64,000 bases of DNA from Nautiliales bacterium (GTDB lineage: Bacteria > Campylobacterota > Campylobacteria > Campylobacterales > JAADDX01), in NCBI GenBank assembly GCA_030826765.1, contig JAUUDM010000026.1, positions 52,687 to 116,686 on the forward strand, written 5' to 3'. How positions within the stretch are numbered: position 1 is the first letter of the stretch; each line of letters begins with the position of its first letter. The translations under genes were made by a program, and so were the position numbers. The notes under the pieces were generated by a model, which saw only the letters and a list, made by a program, of their open reading frames with translations, had not been told where the DNA came from and did no database searches. Shown piece after piece: positions 1 to 9,409 of this stretch.

Positions 1-347
1 TCTTTTGTACCTCTTCCTTTTTCTTCACCAATAACAATTGCTTTTTCTCCATCAATATATCCTATATATGCAACCATTGCTCTATCATCAGCAAAATGTC
101 TATCTCCATGAATTTCATAAGCATCAGTCATTATTTCATTTATATAATCAATTGCATGAGGTCTATCTTGATGACGAGCAAGTTGTAATTTTTGATATGG
201 AGTTAAATTTTTATAAGTTTTATTTATCTCTTCTTTTAATTCTTTTTCATATAAAGAAATAGCAGAATCATCATTTTTAAGTTTTGCAACTTCTAAATCT
301 TTACCTATTTCTTCTATTTTTTTTTCAAAATCTAAATAAAAAGCCAT
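1..347 (-). CDS. accA: acetyl-CoA carboxylase carboxyltransferase subunit alpha, N-terminal part (truncated by window edge)
   Basis: Reverse-strand translation [27 protein letters not shown]...[61 protein letters not shown] is AccA-like; next to fabF/acpP/fabG. Confidence 0.92.
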   Translation of the reverse strand, partial: [115 protein letters not shown]

Positions 348-430
348 TTTATTCCTTTTTCATGATAAGCCAATATATAAAAATTCATTAAATTCTTATA
401 TAATTGCTTTTCCCAAAAGGGAAAAAAGAA

Positions 431-1639
431 TTAAACTTTTTTGAAAATTATAACTCCATTTGTCCCACCAAATCCAAAAGAATTCTTCATAACATATTCA
501 ATATCTGCTTTTCTTGGTTCATTTGGAATATAATCTAAATCACAATCTTCCCCACCATCTACAAAATTAAGAGTAGGAGGTAAAATACCTTTATCCATAG
601 CCATTAAAGAAATTACACTCTCAATAGTACCGGCAGCACCTAAACAATGCCCTGTTGCACCTTTTGTTGAACTAACTAATGGAATATGATCAGCTAAAAG
701 TTGTTTAATAGCTGCAGTTTCATTTTTATCATTTGTCGGTGTTGAAGTTCCATGCGCATTTACATAATCAATTTTTGGTTTTCCAGCCATTTCCCAAGCC
801 ATTTTCATAGCTCTAAGTGGACCTTCAAGTGTAGGAGTTGTAATATGATTAGCATCACCACTTTCACCTACACCTACTATTTCACCATAAATTTTAGCAC
901 CTCTTGCAACAGCATCTTCATATTTTTCTAATACAAGTGCACCTGCACCTTCTCCCATAATAAATCCATCTCTATCTTTATCAAAAGGACGACTTGCATG
1001 AGCAGGATCATCATTTCTTGTTGATAATGCTTTCATATTTGCAAATCCAGCAATTCCAATAGGAGAAATAGCTGCTTCACCACCTACTACAAGCATTTTA
1101 TCAGCCATTCCACATTTAATAGTTTTATAAGCATCTGTTACAGCGTGAGTTCCAGCAGCACAAGCAGTAACACTACCAATATTAGGACCTTTTAATCCAA
1201 ATTCAATAGATGTAAATCCACCAAGCATATTAACTAATGCAGAAGGAATAAAAAATGGAGAAACTCTTCTTGGTCCTCTTGTTTCAATAATTACAGAATT
1301 TTTTTCAATTGCAGGAAGCCCACCTATTCCACTTGCACAAGACACACCAAAGCTTTCATATTCACCTTTTTCAAATCCAGCTTCAGCCATAGCTTCTTTA
1401 GCAGCTTTAAGTCCTAGTTGAATAAATCTATCTGCTTTTTTTATCTCTTTTTTATCCATTACTGTTGCAGGATCAAAATCTTTAATCTCAGCTGCAATTT
1501 GAACTGAATAATTACTTGCATCGAAACTTGAAATTGTATCAACACCAGTTTTACCAGCTAAAATATTATCAAAAGTTGTTTCTTTATCAAGACCCACAGC
1601 AGTTATCATACCCATTCCAGTTACTACTATTCTACTCAT
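431..1639 (-). CDS. fabF: beta-ketoacyl-ACP synthase II
   Basis: VTGMGMITAVG start, TACAAGTHAV active site, NAHGTSTPTND, GATGHCLGAAG, NSFGFGGTN motifs. Confidence 0.97.
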   Translation of the reverse strand: MSRIVVTGMGMITAVGLDKETTFDNILAGKTGVDTISSFDASNYSVQIAAEIKDFDPATVMDKKEIKKADRFIQLGLKAAKEAMAEAGFEKGEYESFGVSCASGIGGLPAIEKNSVIIETRGPRRVSPFFIPSALVNMLGGFTSIEFGLKGPNIGSVTACAAGTHAVTDAYKTIKCGMADKMLVVGGEAAISPIGIAGFANMKALSTRNDDPAHASRPFDKDRDGFIMGEGAGALVLEKYEDAVARGAKIYGEIVGVGESGDANHITTPTLEGPLRAMKMAWEMAGKPKIDYVNAHGTSTPTNDKNETAAIKQLLADHIPLVSSTKGATGHCLGAAGTIESVISLMAMDKGILPPTLNFVDGGEDCDLDYIPNEPRKADIEYVMKNSFGFGGTNGVIIFKKV

Positions 1640-1732
1640 TCTTTTCCTTTATTTATATTTATAAATAACTTACAACATATAAAACTATAATTTCATATGC
1701 TGTAGTTATTTTTCCCCAAAAAAGGGGTTAAA

Positions 1733-1966
1733 TTAAGCTTTTGCTTTTTCGATATAGTCAACTACATCTTTTACAGTTTTAATGTTTTCAGCATCTTCAT
1801 CAGGAATTTCAATTTCAAATTTTTCTTCTAATGCCATTACTAATTCAACAACATCTAAACTATCAGCACCTAAATCTTCTACGAAATCTGCTTCTAATTT
1901 TACCTCATCAGGGTTTACATTTAATTGTTCTACAACTACTTCTTTTACTTCATCAAAAATTGCCAT
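1733..1966 (-). CDS. acpP: acyl carrier protein
   Basis: 77 aa with [31 protein letters not shown], phosphopantetheine Ser motif DSL. Confidence 0.97.
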   Translation of the reverse strand: MAIFDEVKEVVVEQLNVNPDEVKLEADFVEDLGADSLDVVELVMALEEKFEIEIPDEDAENIKTVKDVVDYIEKAKA

Positions 1967-2040
1967 TTTGTCTCCTTGTTTTTTATATTATTTGGAATTA
2001 TAACAAAAAAATTAAAAAAATTTCATTTTTCAATTTTTTT

Positions 2041-2784
2041 TTACATATAAAGTCCACCATTTACTTTAATAGTTTCACCTGTAACATAACTACTCTCATC
2101 ACTCAAAAGAAATGCAACAACACTTGCAACTTCTTTAGGGTCTGCAAATCTTTTAAGAGGGATTCTTTCCATCATTGCACTTTTTACTTTTTCATTTAAA
2201 TCTTTTGTCATATCAGTTTGAATAAATCCAGGAGTTACAGAATTAAATCTAATATTTCTTGCACTTCCTTCAAGAGCAAATGTTTTTGTCATAGAAATAA
2301 CTCCACCTTTACTTGCTACATAATTTGCTTGCCCCATATTTCCCATCTCAGCTACTACACTTGCTACATTTACAACTGCACCAAATCTTTTTTTACTCAT
2401 AACTTTGATAGATTCACGACATCCAATAAATGTAGAAGTTAAATTTGCATCAATTACTTTTTTGAAATCATCTACACTCATTCTCATAGCAAGTTTATCA
2501 TTTGTAATACCTGCATTATTTACAAGATAACTAAGTTCTCCATCACTATCAATTATAGTTTTAACAGCATCAATAAAAGCTTTTTCATCTGTAACATCAA
2601 ATCCAATTACAGCTGCACTTCCACCATTTTCTTCAATTTCTTTTTTAACTGCATCAGCCGCGTCAGCACCACTTCTATAATTAATCCAAACTTTCAAACC
2701 TTTATTAGCTAAATATTTTGCAATCTCAGCCCCTATTCCTCTACTTGCACCTGTAACTAATACATTTTTACCACTAAATTTCAT
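2041..2784 (-). CDS. fabG: 3-oxoacyl-ACP reductase (SDR)
   Basis: TGASRGIG, NNAG, YxxxK (NYVASKGG), fatty-acid gene cluster. Confidence 0.95.
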   Translation of the reverse strand: MKFSGKNVLVTGASRGIGAEIAKYLANKGLKVWINYRSGADAADAVKKEIEENGGSAAVIGFDVTDEKAFIDAVKTIIDSDGELSYLVNNAGITNDKLAMRMSVDDFKKVIDANLTSTFIGCRESIKVMSKKRFGAVVNVASVVAEMGNMGQANYVASKGGVISMTKTFALEGSARNIRFNSVTPGFIQTDMTKDLNEKVKSAMMERIPLKRFADPKEVASVVAFLLSDESSYVTGETIKVNGGLYM

Positions 2785-2851
2785 AAAAATCCTTTTTTTC
2801 TTTTAATTATATAATAAAAAATGATAAAATTCCACGAAAAAAAGGATTTTT
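2785..2851. repeat. perfect 16-bp inverted repeat in divergent fabG/mraY intergenic region
   Basis: AAAAATCCTTTTTTTC (2785-2800) and GAAAAAAAGGATTTTT (2836-2851) are exact reverse complements; each arm contains the AAAGGA Shine-Dalgarno-like sequence of its gene. Confidence 0.85.
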
Positions 2852-2854
2852 AAT

Positions 2855-3907
2855 TTGTTATATTACATTTATCAACATTTTGGAATAAATATTTTTCATT
2901 ATATTTCAGTTAGAGCATTCATAGGATTTATTACATCATTTTTATTAACTCTATTTATTATGCCTAAATTTATATCTTGGGCCAAACAAAAAGCCACTCA
3001 ACCAATTTATGAATTAGCTCCCCAAACCCATCAAGAAAAATCAAAAACTCCAACTATGGGTGGAATAGTATTTTTGGGCGCTTCATTTATAGCCCTGATT
3101 TTTACAATGAAATTTCATTTTTATACATTTATAGCTATATTAACTATGATTCTTTTTATGTCTATTGGATTTATAGATGATAAAGCAAAAATTTTAGGTA
3201 ATTCAAATCACGCAGGTTTAACTCCTAAACAAAAATTCCTTTTACAATGGTTATTTGCTTTTACGATAGCTATACTTTTATATATTAGTGAATTCAACAC
3301 TGAATTTTACATCCCTTTTCATAAAGAAGCACTATTTGATATGGGAATATTTTCAATCCCTTTTTGGGCTTTTGTAATAGTTGCCACTTCAAATAGTGTA
3401 AACTTAACTGATGGGCTTGATGGGCTTGCAACTGTTCCATCAATTTTTGCATTTTTTTCATTAGCAATAATTCTCTATTTAATGGGAAATGTTATGTTTA
3501 GTGAGTATCTGTTTTTACCTCATTTAAGTGTAGGAGAACTCACAATTTTTTCTACTACTTTAATAGGAGCTTTAACTGGTTTTTTATGGTATAATGCTCA
3601 TCCAGCTGAAATCTTTATGGGGGATAGTGGAAGTTTAACACTTGGTGCTTTAATAGGAGTTTTAGCAATATTTGCCAAAAGTGAAGTTTTATTAATTCTT
3701 ATTGTTTTTGTTCCTGTACTTGAAACATTATCTGTAATTTTACAAGTAGGAAGTTTCAAACTCAGAGGAAAAAGAATATTCAAAATGGCACCAATTCATC
3801 ATCATTTTGAGCTAAAAGGTTGGGCAGAAAATAAAGTAATAGTTAGATTTTGGATAATATCATTTATTACAAATTTAATAGCAATAATTTCTATCAAAAT
3901 AAGATAA
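2855..3907 (+). CDS. mraY: phospho-N-acetylmuramoyl-pentapeptide-transferase (TTG start)
   Basis: KTPTMGGIVFLG, SIGFIDDKAKI, NSVNLTDGLDGLA, HHHFELKGWAE; TTG at 2855 preceded by AAAGGA. Confidence 0.97.
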   Translation: MLYYIYQHFGINIFHYISVRAFIGFITSFLLTLFIMPKFISWAKQKATQPIYELAPQTHQEKSKTPTMGGIVFLGASFIALIFTMKFHFYTFIAILTMILFMSIGFIDDKAKILGNSNHAGLTPKQKFLLQWLFAFTIAILLYISEFNTEFYIPFHKEALFDMGIFSIPFWAFVIVATSNSVNLTDGLDGLATVPSIFAFFSLAIILYLMGNVMFSEYLFLPHLSVGELTIFSTTLIGALTGFLWYNAHPAEIFMGDSGSLTLGALIGVLAIFAKSEVLLILIVFVPVLETLSVILQVGSFKLRGKRIFKMAPIHHHFELKGWAENKVIVRFWIISFITNLIAIISIKIR

Positions 3908-3916
3908 AGGATACAA

Positions 3917-4858
3917 ATGAGTAATTTATATAATGAAAGTGAAAAACTAAAGGCTGAGCTTAAAATATTCAAATTAAAAAGTGTAAAAGAAAAAATCATA
4001 CTGTTTGGTGTAATTCTACTGATTTTGGCAGAACTTGTTGTAGTTGTCAGTTTTCTTAAAAAATCAGGGTTTTTTGGTACTACTAAACCACACAATCCTT
4101 ATGTAGCTGTAATTAATTTAAACAAAGAAATAACTGTTGATTATATAAATAAAATTGAAGAAAAAATGGATGCTCTAAAAGAAGATAAAAATGCAAAAGA
4201 AATTTTAATCATTTTTAATACACCAGGAGGAAGCCCAAGTGCAAGTGATGAATTTAATGCCTATCTAAAAGATTATACAAAAACAAAAAAAGTTAATGTT
4301 TATGTAGAAAGTATGGCTGCAAGTGGTGGTTATTATATAATTAGTGCAATCAAACCAATTATAGCCAATAAAAATGCAGTAGTAGGAAGTATTGGAGTTA
4401 TTATGCCTCATTATGTTATTGGAAAACTTGCCAAAAAATTAGGTATTGAATCTGATGATATAACTGTTGGAAAATATAAGAAACCTATTTCACTTTTTGA
4501 AAAAGCTTCAAACAAGCAAAAAAAATATTTATATTCTCACTTACTTAACCCAACTTATCAAAACTTCTTAAAAGTAGTAGCAACTGATAGAAATATCTCT
4601 ATTAAAAAATTACAAAATTATGCAGATGGAAAAATTTATATAGCAAATCAAGTTAAAGGAATTTTAGTCGATAAAATTTCTACACTAGTTCAAACTAAAA
4701 ATAATATTAAAAAAGAAATAGCTAAAAAATTCAAATTAAAACCTAAAGATATTAAGTTTTACTCTATTTCATTGGAAAATAAAAAAATGCCATTTTTTAA
4801 AGTAGAAGTTGAAAATACTACTCTTAAAACATTAGCAAATGGATTAAATCTAAAATGA
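3917..4858 (+). CDS. sppA: signal peptide peptidase SppA-type S49 serine protease
   Basis: single N-terminal TM, NTPGGSPSASDE, VESMAASGGYYIISA (catalytic Ser), VVGSIGVIMPHY, later Lys (TVGKYKKPISLFEKAS). Confidence 0.88.
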   Translation: MSNLYNESEKLKAELKIFKLKSVKEKIILFGVILLILAELVVVVSFLKKSGFFGTTKPHNPYVAVINLNKEITVDYINKIEEKMDALKEDKNAKEILIIFNTPGGSPSASDEFNAYLKDYTKTKKVNVYVESMAASGGYYIISAIKPIIANKNAVVGSIGVIMPHYVIGKLAKKLGIESDDITVGKYKKPISLFEKASNKQKKYLYSHLLNPTYQNFLKVVATDRNISIKKLQNYADGKIYIANQVKGILVDKISTLVQTKNNIKKEIAKKFKLKPKDIKFYSISLENKKMPFFKVEVENTTLKTLANGLNLK

Positions 4859-6030
4859 AAAAATCACTTTTTGGATATGGAGGGACTATAAAAGCTATTG
4901 CTAAAAGTGGTGGATGGGATATTTATGATGATAAATTTACAGCAATTTCATTTGATAAATATGGAAATAAATTAATTCCAAGTAATTTATTTGAGCCAAA
5001 TGATTCAAAACTTGAAATAACAAGTCCAGGAATAACTCCAAAAAATACTCTTATTCAAAAGGCAAATAATTTAATAAGTGATTATGACTATTTTTATAAT
5101 AAATTTCCTTTTAGTATATGGATAAGTGGTACAAATGGTAAAACGACAACTACTCAAATGATAGAATCACTTTTAAAAGATTCTCAAGCTGGTGGAAATA
5201 TTGGCTTACCTGTAGCTACAATGGATGAAACAAAACAATTTTGGATACTTGAAACAAGTTCTTTTACACTTCATTATACAAAAACTGCAAAACCAAATAT
5301 TTATATTTTGCTTCCAATAACTCCAGACCATATTTCGTGGCACGGAAGTTTCGAAGAATATGAAAAAGATAAACTTTCAGTCTTAAATAGAATGGATGAA
5401 AGAGATATAGCAATTATTCCTAAAAAATACGAAAACTACCCTACTTCAGCTTTTAAAATAGTTTATGAAAATAGTGAAGATTTAATTAACTATTTTAAAT
5501 TTAAAGAAACAAATTTTGATGAACCTTTTAGACTTGATGAAATATTAGCAAAAGCAGTTTATAAAATACTGTATTTTAAAGAAAAAAGTTTAAAAAATTT
5601 CAAAATTGATGCTCATAAAATTGAAGAATTCGAAGATAAAAAAAACAGATTATGGGTAGATGACAGTAAGGCCACAAATATAGATGCCACAATTAATGCT
5701 ATTAAAAAATATAGAAATGGAAAAATTCATTTAATATTAGGTGGAGATAGTAAAGGACAAAAACTAGCCCCTCTTTTTAAAGAACTCAAAAATTATAATG
5801 TAACTTTATATCTAATAGGAAAAGATACTCCTATTTTTGAAAAAAAAGCTATAAAATATAATATAGACTATTTTGTTTGTAATACATTAGAAAATAGTAT
5901 AGAATTAATAGATAAAAATTTCAAAAATGGTGTAGCTTTACTAAGTCCTGCAAGTGCAAGTTTAGATCAATTTTCTTCTTACAAACAAAGAGGAGAAAAA
6001 TTTAAACAATTAGTCTCTAATTTAAGTTAG
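4855..6030 (+). CDS. murD: UDP-N-acetylmuramoylalanine--D-glutamate ligase
   Basis: SGTNGKTTTTQMIESLL, LPITPDHISWHGSFEEYEKDKL, DDSKATNIDATINAI, LLSPASASLDQFSSYKQRGEKF. Confidence 0.96.
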   Translation: MKKSLFGYGGTIKAIAKSGGWDIYDDKFTAISFDKYGNKLIPSNLFEPNDSKLEITSPGITPKNTLIQKANNLISDYDYFYNKFPFSIWISGTNGKTTTTQMIESLLKDSQAGGNIGLPVATMDETKQFWILETSSFTLHYTKTAKPNIYILLPITPDHISWHGSFEEYEKDKLSVLNRMDERDIAIIPKKYENYPTSAFKIVYENSEDLINYFKFKETNFDEPFRLDEILAKAVYKILYFKEKSLKNFKIDAHKIEEFEDKKNRLWVDDSKATNIDATINAIKKYRNGKIHLILGGDSKGQKLAPLFKELKNYNVTLYLIGKDTPIFEKKAIKYNIDYFVCNTLENSIELIDKNFKNGVALLSPASASLDQFSSYKQRGEKFKQLVSNLS

Positions 6031-6047
6031 TTTTAAGAATATTTAAA

Positions 6048-6053
6048 TATAAT
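6048..6053 (+). promoter_or_regulatory. putative -10 element (TATAAT) for the tRNA-Phe pair
   Basis: TATAAT about 17 nt upstream of the first tRNA base. Confidence 0.5.
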
Positions 6054-6069
6054 TTCAGTCCACAAACAA

Positions 6070-6145
6070 GCCCAGATAGCTCAGTCGGTAGAGCAAAGGA
6101 CTGAAAATCCTTGTGTCGACGGTTCGATTCCGCCTCTGGGCACCA
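6070..6145 (+). tRNA. tRNA-Phe (GAA), CCA encoded; one T-stem mismatch
   Basis: 76-nt cloverleaf: GCCCAGA/TCTGGGC acceptor, GCTC/GAGC D stem, AAGGA-CTGAAAA-TCCTT anticodon arm, GACGG-TTCGATT-CCGCC T arm, ACCA. Confidence 0.93.
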
Positions 6146-6152
6146 CTTGTTT

Positions 6153-6228
6153 GGCCAGATAGCTCAGTCGGTAGAGCAAAGGACTGAAAATCCTTGTGTC
6201 CCCGGTTCGATTCCGGGTCTGGCCACCA
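6153..6228 (+). tRNA. tRNA-Phe (GAA), CCA encoded
   Basis: 76-nt cloverleaf: GGCCAGA/TCTGGCC acceptor, D and anticodon arms identical to first copy, fully paired CCCGG-TTCGATT-CCGGG T arm. Confidence 0.96.
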
Positions 6229-6283
6229 CTTAATAAAATTCCTCAAAATTATTTTCAATAATCGAATTATCAAAGGTATTTTA

Positions 6284-7018
6284 ATGATTTATATAATATC
6301 TAAACTTTTTACTTATCTAATTTTACCACCTGGAATATTTATAATTTTACTTATTTTAGCAGCGTTTAAAAAATTTAAATATCTGTTTTTAATATCTGGA
6401 TTATTTTTTTATTTTATTTCTACTAATTATGGTGCAAATTTACTTAATAAACCTTTAGAAAATAATTATTATAAAACTCAAAAAAATATTACTTGTAAAA
6501 GTGTAGTAGTTTTATCCGGTGGAAGCAATAAAAATGATACTATAAAAACTGCTCCTAATGCTTTCAAAAGATTAGTTTATGGCTTAGAAATAGCTTCGAT
6601 TCATCATTTACCTCTTATTTTTACTGGTAGCGGTATAGATAATTATACTGAAGCAGATGCAGCAAAAGAAGATATAAAAAATTTAAAAAAAGCCTTTCAT
6701 TTTAATATAAAAGTTTATTATGAAAACAAAGCCAAAAACACTGTAGAAAATGCAAAATTTACTAAAAAATTACTTAAAGAAAATAACTTATCAAATAATA
6801 TATGTTTAGTAACTTCAACTTATCATATGAAAAGAAGCGAAATAATATTTAAACATTTTGGTTTCAATGTAACACCTATGGCAACCGGATTTAATGTAAA
6901 AGAAAATGAAAATTTTTTTCTATTTCCAAAAGAAGAAAATTTTCATAAAAGCTATCAGACAATTCACGAATATTTTGGAATATTAAGTTTGCTTTTAAGA
7001 GGTTATAAAATTAATTAA
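6284..7018 (+). CDS. YdcF/ElyC-like DUF218 domain membrane protein
   Basis: Start trimmed to ATG 6284, since the longer ORF from 6194 overlaps the tRNA; two N-terminal TMs, VVVLSGGSN, LIFTGSG, NTVENAKFTKKLL, CLVTSTYHMKRSEIIF. Confidence 0.82.
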   Translation: MIYIISKLFTYLILPPGIFIILLILAAFKKFKYLFLISGLFFYFISTNYGANLLNKPLENNYYKTQKNITCKSVVVLSGGSNKNDTIKTAPNAFKRLVYGLEIASIHHLPLIFTGSGIDNYTEADAAKEDIKNLKKAFHFNIKVYYENKAKNTVENAKFTKKLLKENNLSNNICLVTSTYHMKRSEIIFKHFGFNVTPMATGFNVKENENFFLFPKEENFHKSYQTIHEYFGILSLLLRGYKIN

Positions 7019-8102
7019 AAACTATTCTAAATTCACTTCCTTTAGAATATTCACTAATAATTTCTAATTTAAAATTATGAAGTTTTATAATATTATTTAC
7101 AATAGAAAGTCCAAGTCCTAATGAATTATTCCAACTATTATTACTCACACGATAAAATTTATCCGTAATTTTATTTATATCAGTTTTTTTAATTCCTATT
7201 CCTTTATCAATTACACTTATATAATTTTTAGTAACTTTTACAATTATTTTATCTTTTGAATATTTGATAGCATTTTCTATTAAATTTATTAAAGCTACTT
7301 CAAAAAGCATTTTATCTATTAAAATTTTGTGATTTGTACCTTCTAAAATAATTTCTCTATTTGGATAGATATCTTTAATATCTTCTATAATTTCTTTACT
7401 AAATTCATATAAATCTACATTTACAAAATCTATTTTTTGGGAGTTTTCTTCAAGCTTTATAGATAGTCTTAAAGTATCTATTAAAGTTGTTAATTTATCT
7501 CCATTTCTTTTTATTTTCTCTAAAAATTTTTTTCTAATAGCAAGTGGAACATCATTTTTTAGTAAAGTCTCACTATAACCATTAATTACAGCTATTGGAT
7601 TTTTAAATTCGTGTGAAATTGCTGAAATTATTTCCTCTTTTTGTATATTTGATAATTCCAATTTTGCAATAGTAGATTTATATTCTCTTTCATGTCTTGC
7701 CAAAATAGTCGAAACTTTACTAAGCAAAGAAGTAATTTTTGAAAACTCTTTTGAAAAATTTGATTCTATCTTTTTTTCTTTTTTCTTTTTTGTAAGTTTA
7801 GTTAGAAATAGCAAAATTTTATTTACCTCATTTTCTAAATTATTATTTATTTTTCTTACAAAATAAAAAAGTATTACTATAAAAACAGCTAATATAAGAA
7901 TATTTATAATAATGAATTCAGTAAATTGTATTTGAAAATATTTTATTTTTTGATTTAGTTCCTGATTAGTTAAAGAAGACATATCTATATTTGAAAAATA
8001 TAGATATTTCATATAAAAATAACTTTCTATACCAAGTAGAATTAAAAGTGTTAAAAAAGCTATAATTAGCACTTTTAAATAAATATTAGAAAGTTTCAGC
8101 AA
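7011..8102 (-). CDS. sensor histidine kinase, PhoR-like by context
   Basis: SAISHEFKNPIAVINGYSETLL H-box, NLIENAIKYS N-box, DKGIGIKK, LGLGLSIV; next to OmpR-type regulator, phoU and pst. Confidence 0.88.
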   Translation of the reverse strand: MLKLSNIYLKVLIIAFLTLLILLGIESYFYMKYLYFSNIDMSSLTNQELNQKIKYFQIQFTEFIIINILILAVFIVILFYFVRKINNNLENEVNKILLFLTKLTKKKKEKKIESNFSKEFSKITSLLSKVSTILARHEREYKSTIAKLELSNIQKEEIISAISHEFKNPIAVINGYSETLLKNDVPLAIRKKFLEKIKRNGDKLTTLIDTLRLSIKLEENSQKIDFVNVDLYEFSKEIIEDIKDIYPNREIILEGTNHKILIDKMLFEVALINLIENAIKYSKDKIIVKVTKNYISVIDKGIGIKKTDINKITDKFYRVSNNSWNNSLGLGLSIVNNIIKLHNFKLEIISEYSKGSEFRIVFN

Positions 8103-8770
8103 AACATATACCCCTCACCTCTTATTGTCTTTATATACTCTTTTTCATTAAAAGGATCAATCTTTTCTTTCAATCTTTTAACAGCTACATTTACAGTTTT
8201 AACCTGTTTATCAAAACTATCTTTCCATACATTTTCAAGTAAAACTTCTCTTGTCATAACTTTATTTACATTTTTAAGAAATTCTAAAAGTAAATCTTTT
8301 TCTAAATGAGTTAAATCAATTGTATAACCATCAATTTTTACTTCTCTTGTATCAATATTAAAGATAATATCTCGATGTTTTAAAACTTTTATCTCTTTTT
8401 TAGTTCTTTTTAATACTGCTTTTACACGAGCTTTAAGCTCTTCTAAACTAAAAGGCTTGGTAATATAATCATCTCCCCCTCTTTCAAATCCTTGTAAAAT
8501 ATCTTCTTCTTTATCTTTGGCAGTTAAATAAATTACAGGTTGATTATAACCTTTGTCTCTTAAAGTCTGGATAAAAATACTACCCTCTGTCCCAGGTAAA
8601 TTCCTATCCATTATAATTAAATCTATCTCTTCTTTATCAAGAAGTTCTTTTACTCCATTTGTAGAACTAAAAGTAAAAACTTTATAATCATTTAAAGTAA
8701 ATTGTATTAAATCTAAAATATCTTCTTCATCCTCGACAACTACAATTTTATGCATTATGTAAGTTTCCAC
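8096..8770 (-). CDS. OmpR-family response regulator, PhoB-like by context (start probably MHKIVVVEDE at 8755)
   Basis: VVVEDEEDILDLI, DRNLPGTEG, YLTAKD, winged-helix C-terminus VNVAVKRLKEKIDPFNEKEYIKTIRGEGYMF. Confidence 0.9.
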   Translation of the reverse strand: METYIMHKIVVVEDEEDILDLIQFTLNDYKVFTFSSTNGVKELLDKEEIDLIIMDRNLPGTEGSIFIQTLRDKGYNQPVIYLTAKDKEEDILQGFERGGDDYITKPFSLEELKARVKAVLKRTKKEIKVLKHRDIIFNIDTREVKIDGYTIDLTHLEKDLLLEFLKNVNKVMTREVLLENVWKDSFDKQVKTVNVAVKRLKEKIDPFNEKEYIKTIRGEGYMFC

Positions 8771-9398
8771 CCAATTTATAAAACATTAGTAAATTTGCAA
8801 CTTCAATAGTTCTATCTGCAATTTTTTCCATTTTTCTAACTGTTTTTAGAACTTTATTTAAAGTTTCATAATTACCTTCATAATTTTTAAGAAGTTCTTC
8901 TTCAATAGCATCATATAAATCATCTGTTTTATGCTCTTCCACTACAATTTCTTCAAATTTATCTTTCAATTCATCAACATCTTCAATATCCAACATTTCA
9001 TAAGTAAGTTTTAAACATTTGAATGTAGCTTCTTCTAATGGAACCAAATATTGAGTAATTAAACTTTTTTCCACTAAATCACATACAGCCAAAAAACCTT
9101 TTATAAAACTTCTTGTATTTGTAGAAGCTCTTGAAAGCTCACCTGTAATTTTAAGATAAGCTACCAACCTTCTTAAATCTCTTGCTTCTGGTGTATATAA
9201 TGCTAAAATTTTAATTATTAGATTATCAATTTCATCAGCTTTTACAGTAGAATTATTTACATATTTTTTAGCATCATCAAACTCACTTGTATCACAATCT
9301 TCTAATGCTTTTAAAACAATTTCATTTGCTTTTACTAAATTATTATGAAATTCTCTAACTTCATCTTTTACTTCTTTTAAATATTTTTCTCCTAACAT
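8748..9398 (-). CDS. phoU: phosphate signaling complex protein PhoU
   Basis: PhoU helical-repeat pattern (VNNSTVKADEIDNLIIKILALYTPEARDLRRLVAYLKITGELSR), next to pstB. Confidence 0.9.
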   Translation of the reverse strand: MLGEKYLKEVKDEVREFHNNLVKANEIVLKALEDCDTSEFDDAKKYVNNSTVKADEIDNLIIKILALYTPEARDLRRLVAYLKITGELSRASTNTRSFIKGFLAVCDLVEKSLITQYLVPLEEATFKCLKLTYEMLDIEDVDELKDKFEEIVVEEHKTDDLYDAIEEELLKNYEGNYETLNKVLKTVRKMEKIADRTIEVANLLMFYKLGGNLHNA

Positions 9399-9409
9399 AT
9401 CTGCTCCTT

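Noticed and set aside
38-262. Plus-strand ORF opposite accA
   Set aside because: Antisense to a clear conserved CDS, low-complexity composition
408-425. TTTTCCC-AAAA-GGGAAAA hairpin after fabF as an intrinsic terminator
   Set aside because: Short stem without a U-tract on the transcribed strand; not convincing enough to list
1782-2199. Plus-strand ORFs 1782-2003 and 1831-2199
   Set aside because: Antisense to acpP and fabG, Ser/Leu-rich shadow ORFs
2218-2442. Plus-strand ORF opposite fabG
   Set aside because: Shadow ORF rich in Ser/Cys/Asn
3598-4095. Minus-strand ORFs opposite mraY/sppA
   Set aside because: Shadow ORFs of conserved genes
6055-6273. 72-aa minus-strand ORF MIIRLLK...WWPDPESNRGHKDFQSFALPTELSGQTSGAQRRNRTVDTRIFSPLLYRLSYLG
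   Set aside because: Antisense translation of the two tRNA-Phe genes; a well-known spurious annotation pattern
6194-6283. N-terminal extension of the ydcF-like ORF
   Set aside because: Lies inside the second tRNA and its 3' flank; ATG 6284 is the sensible start
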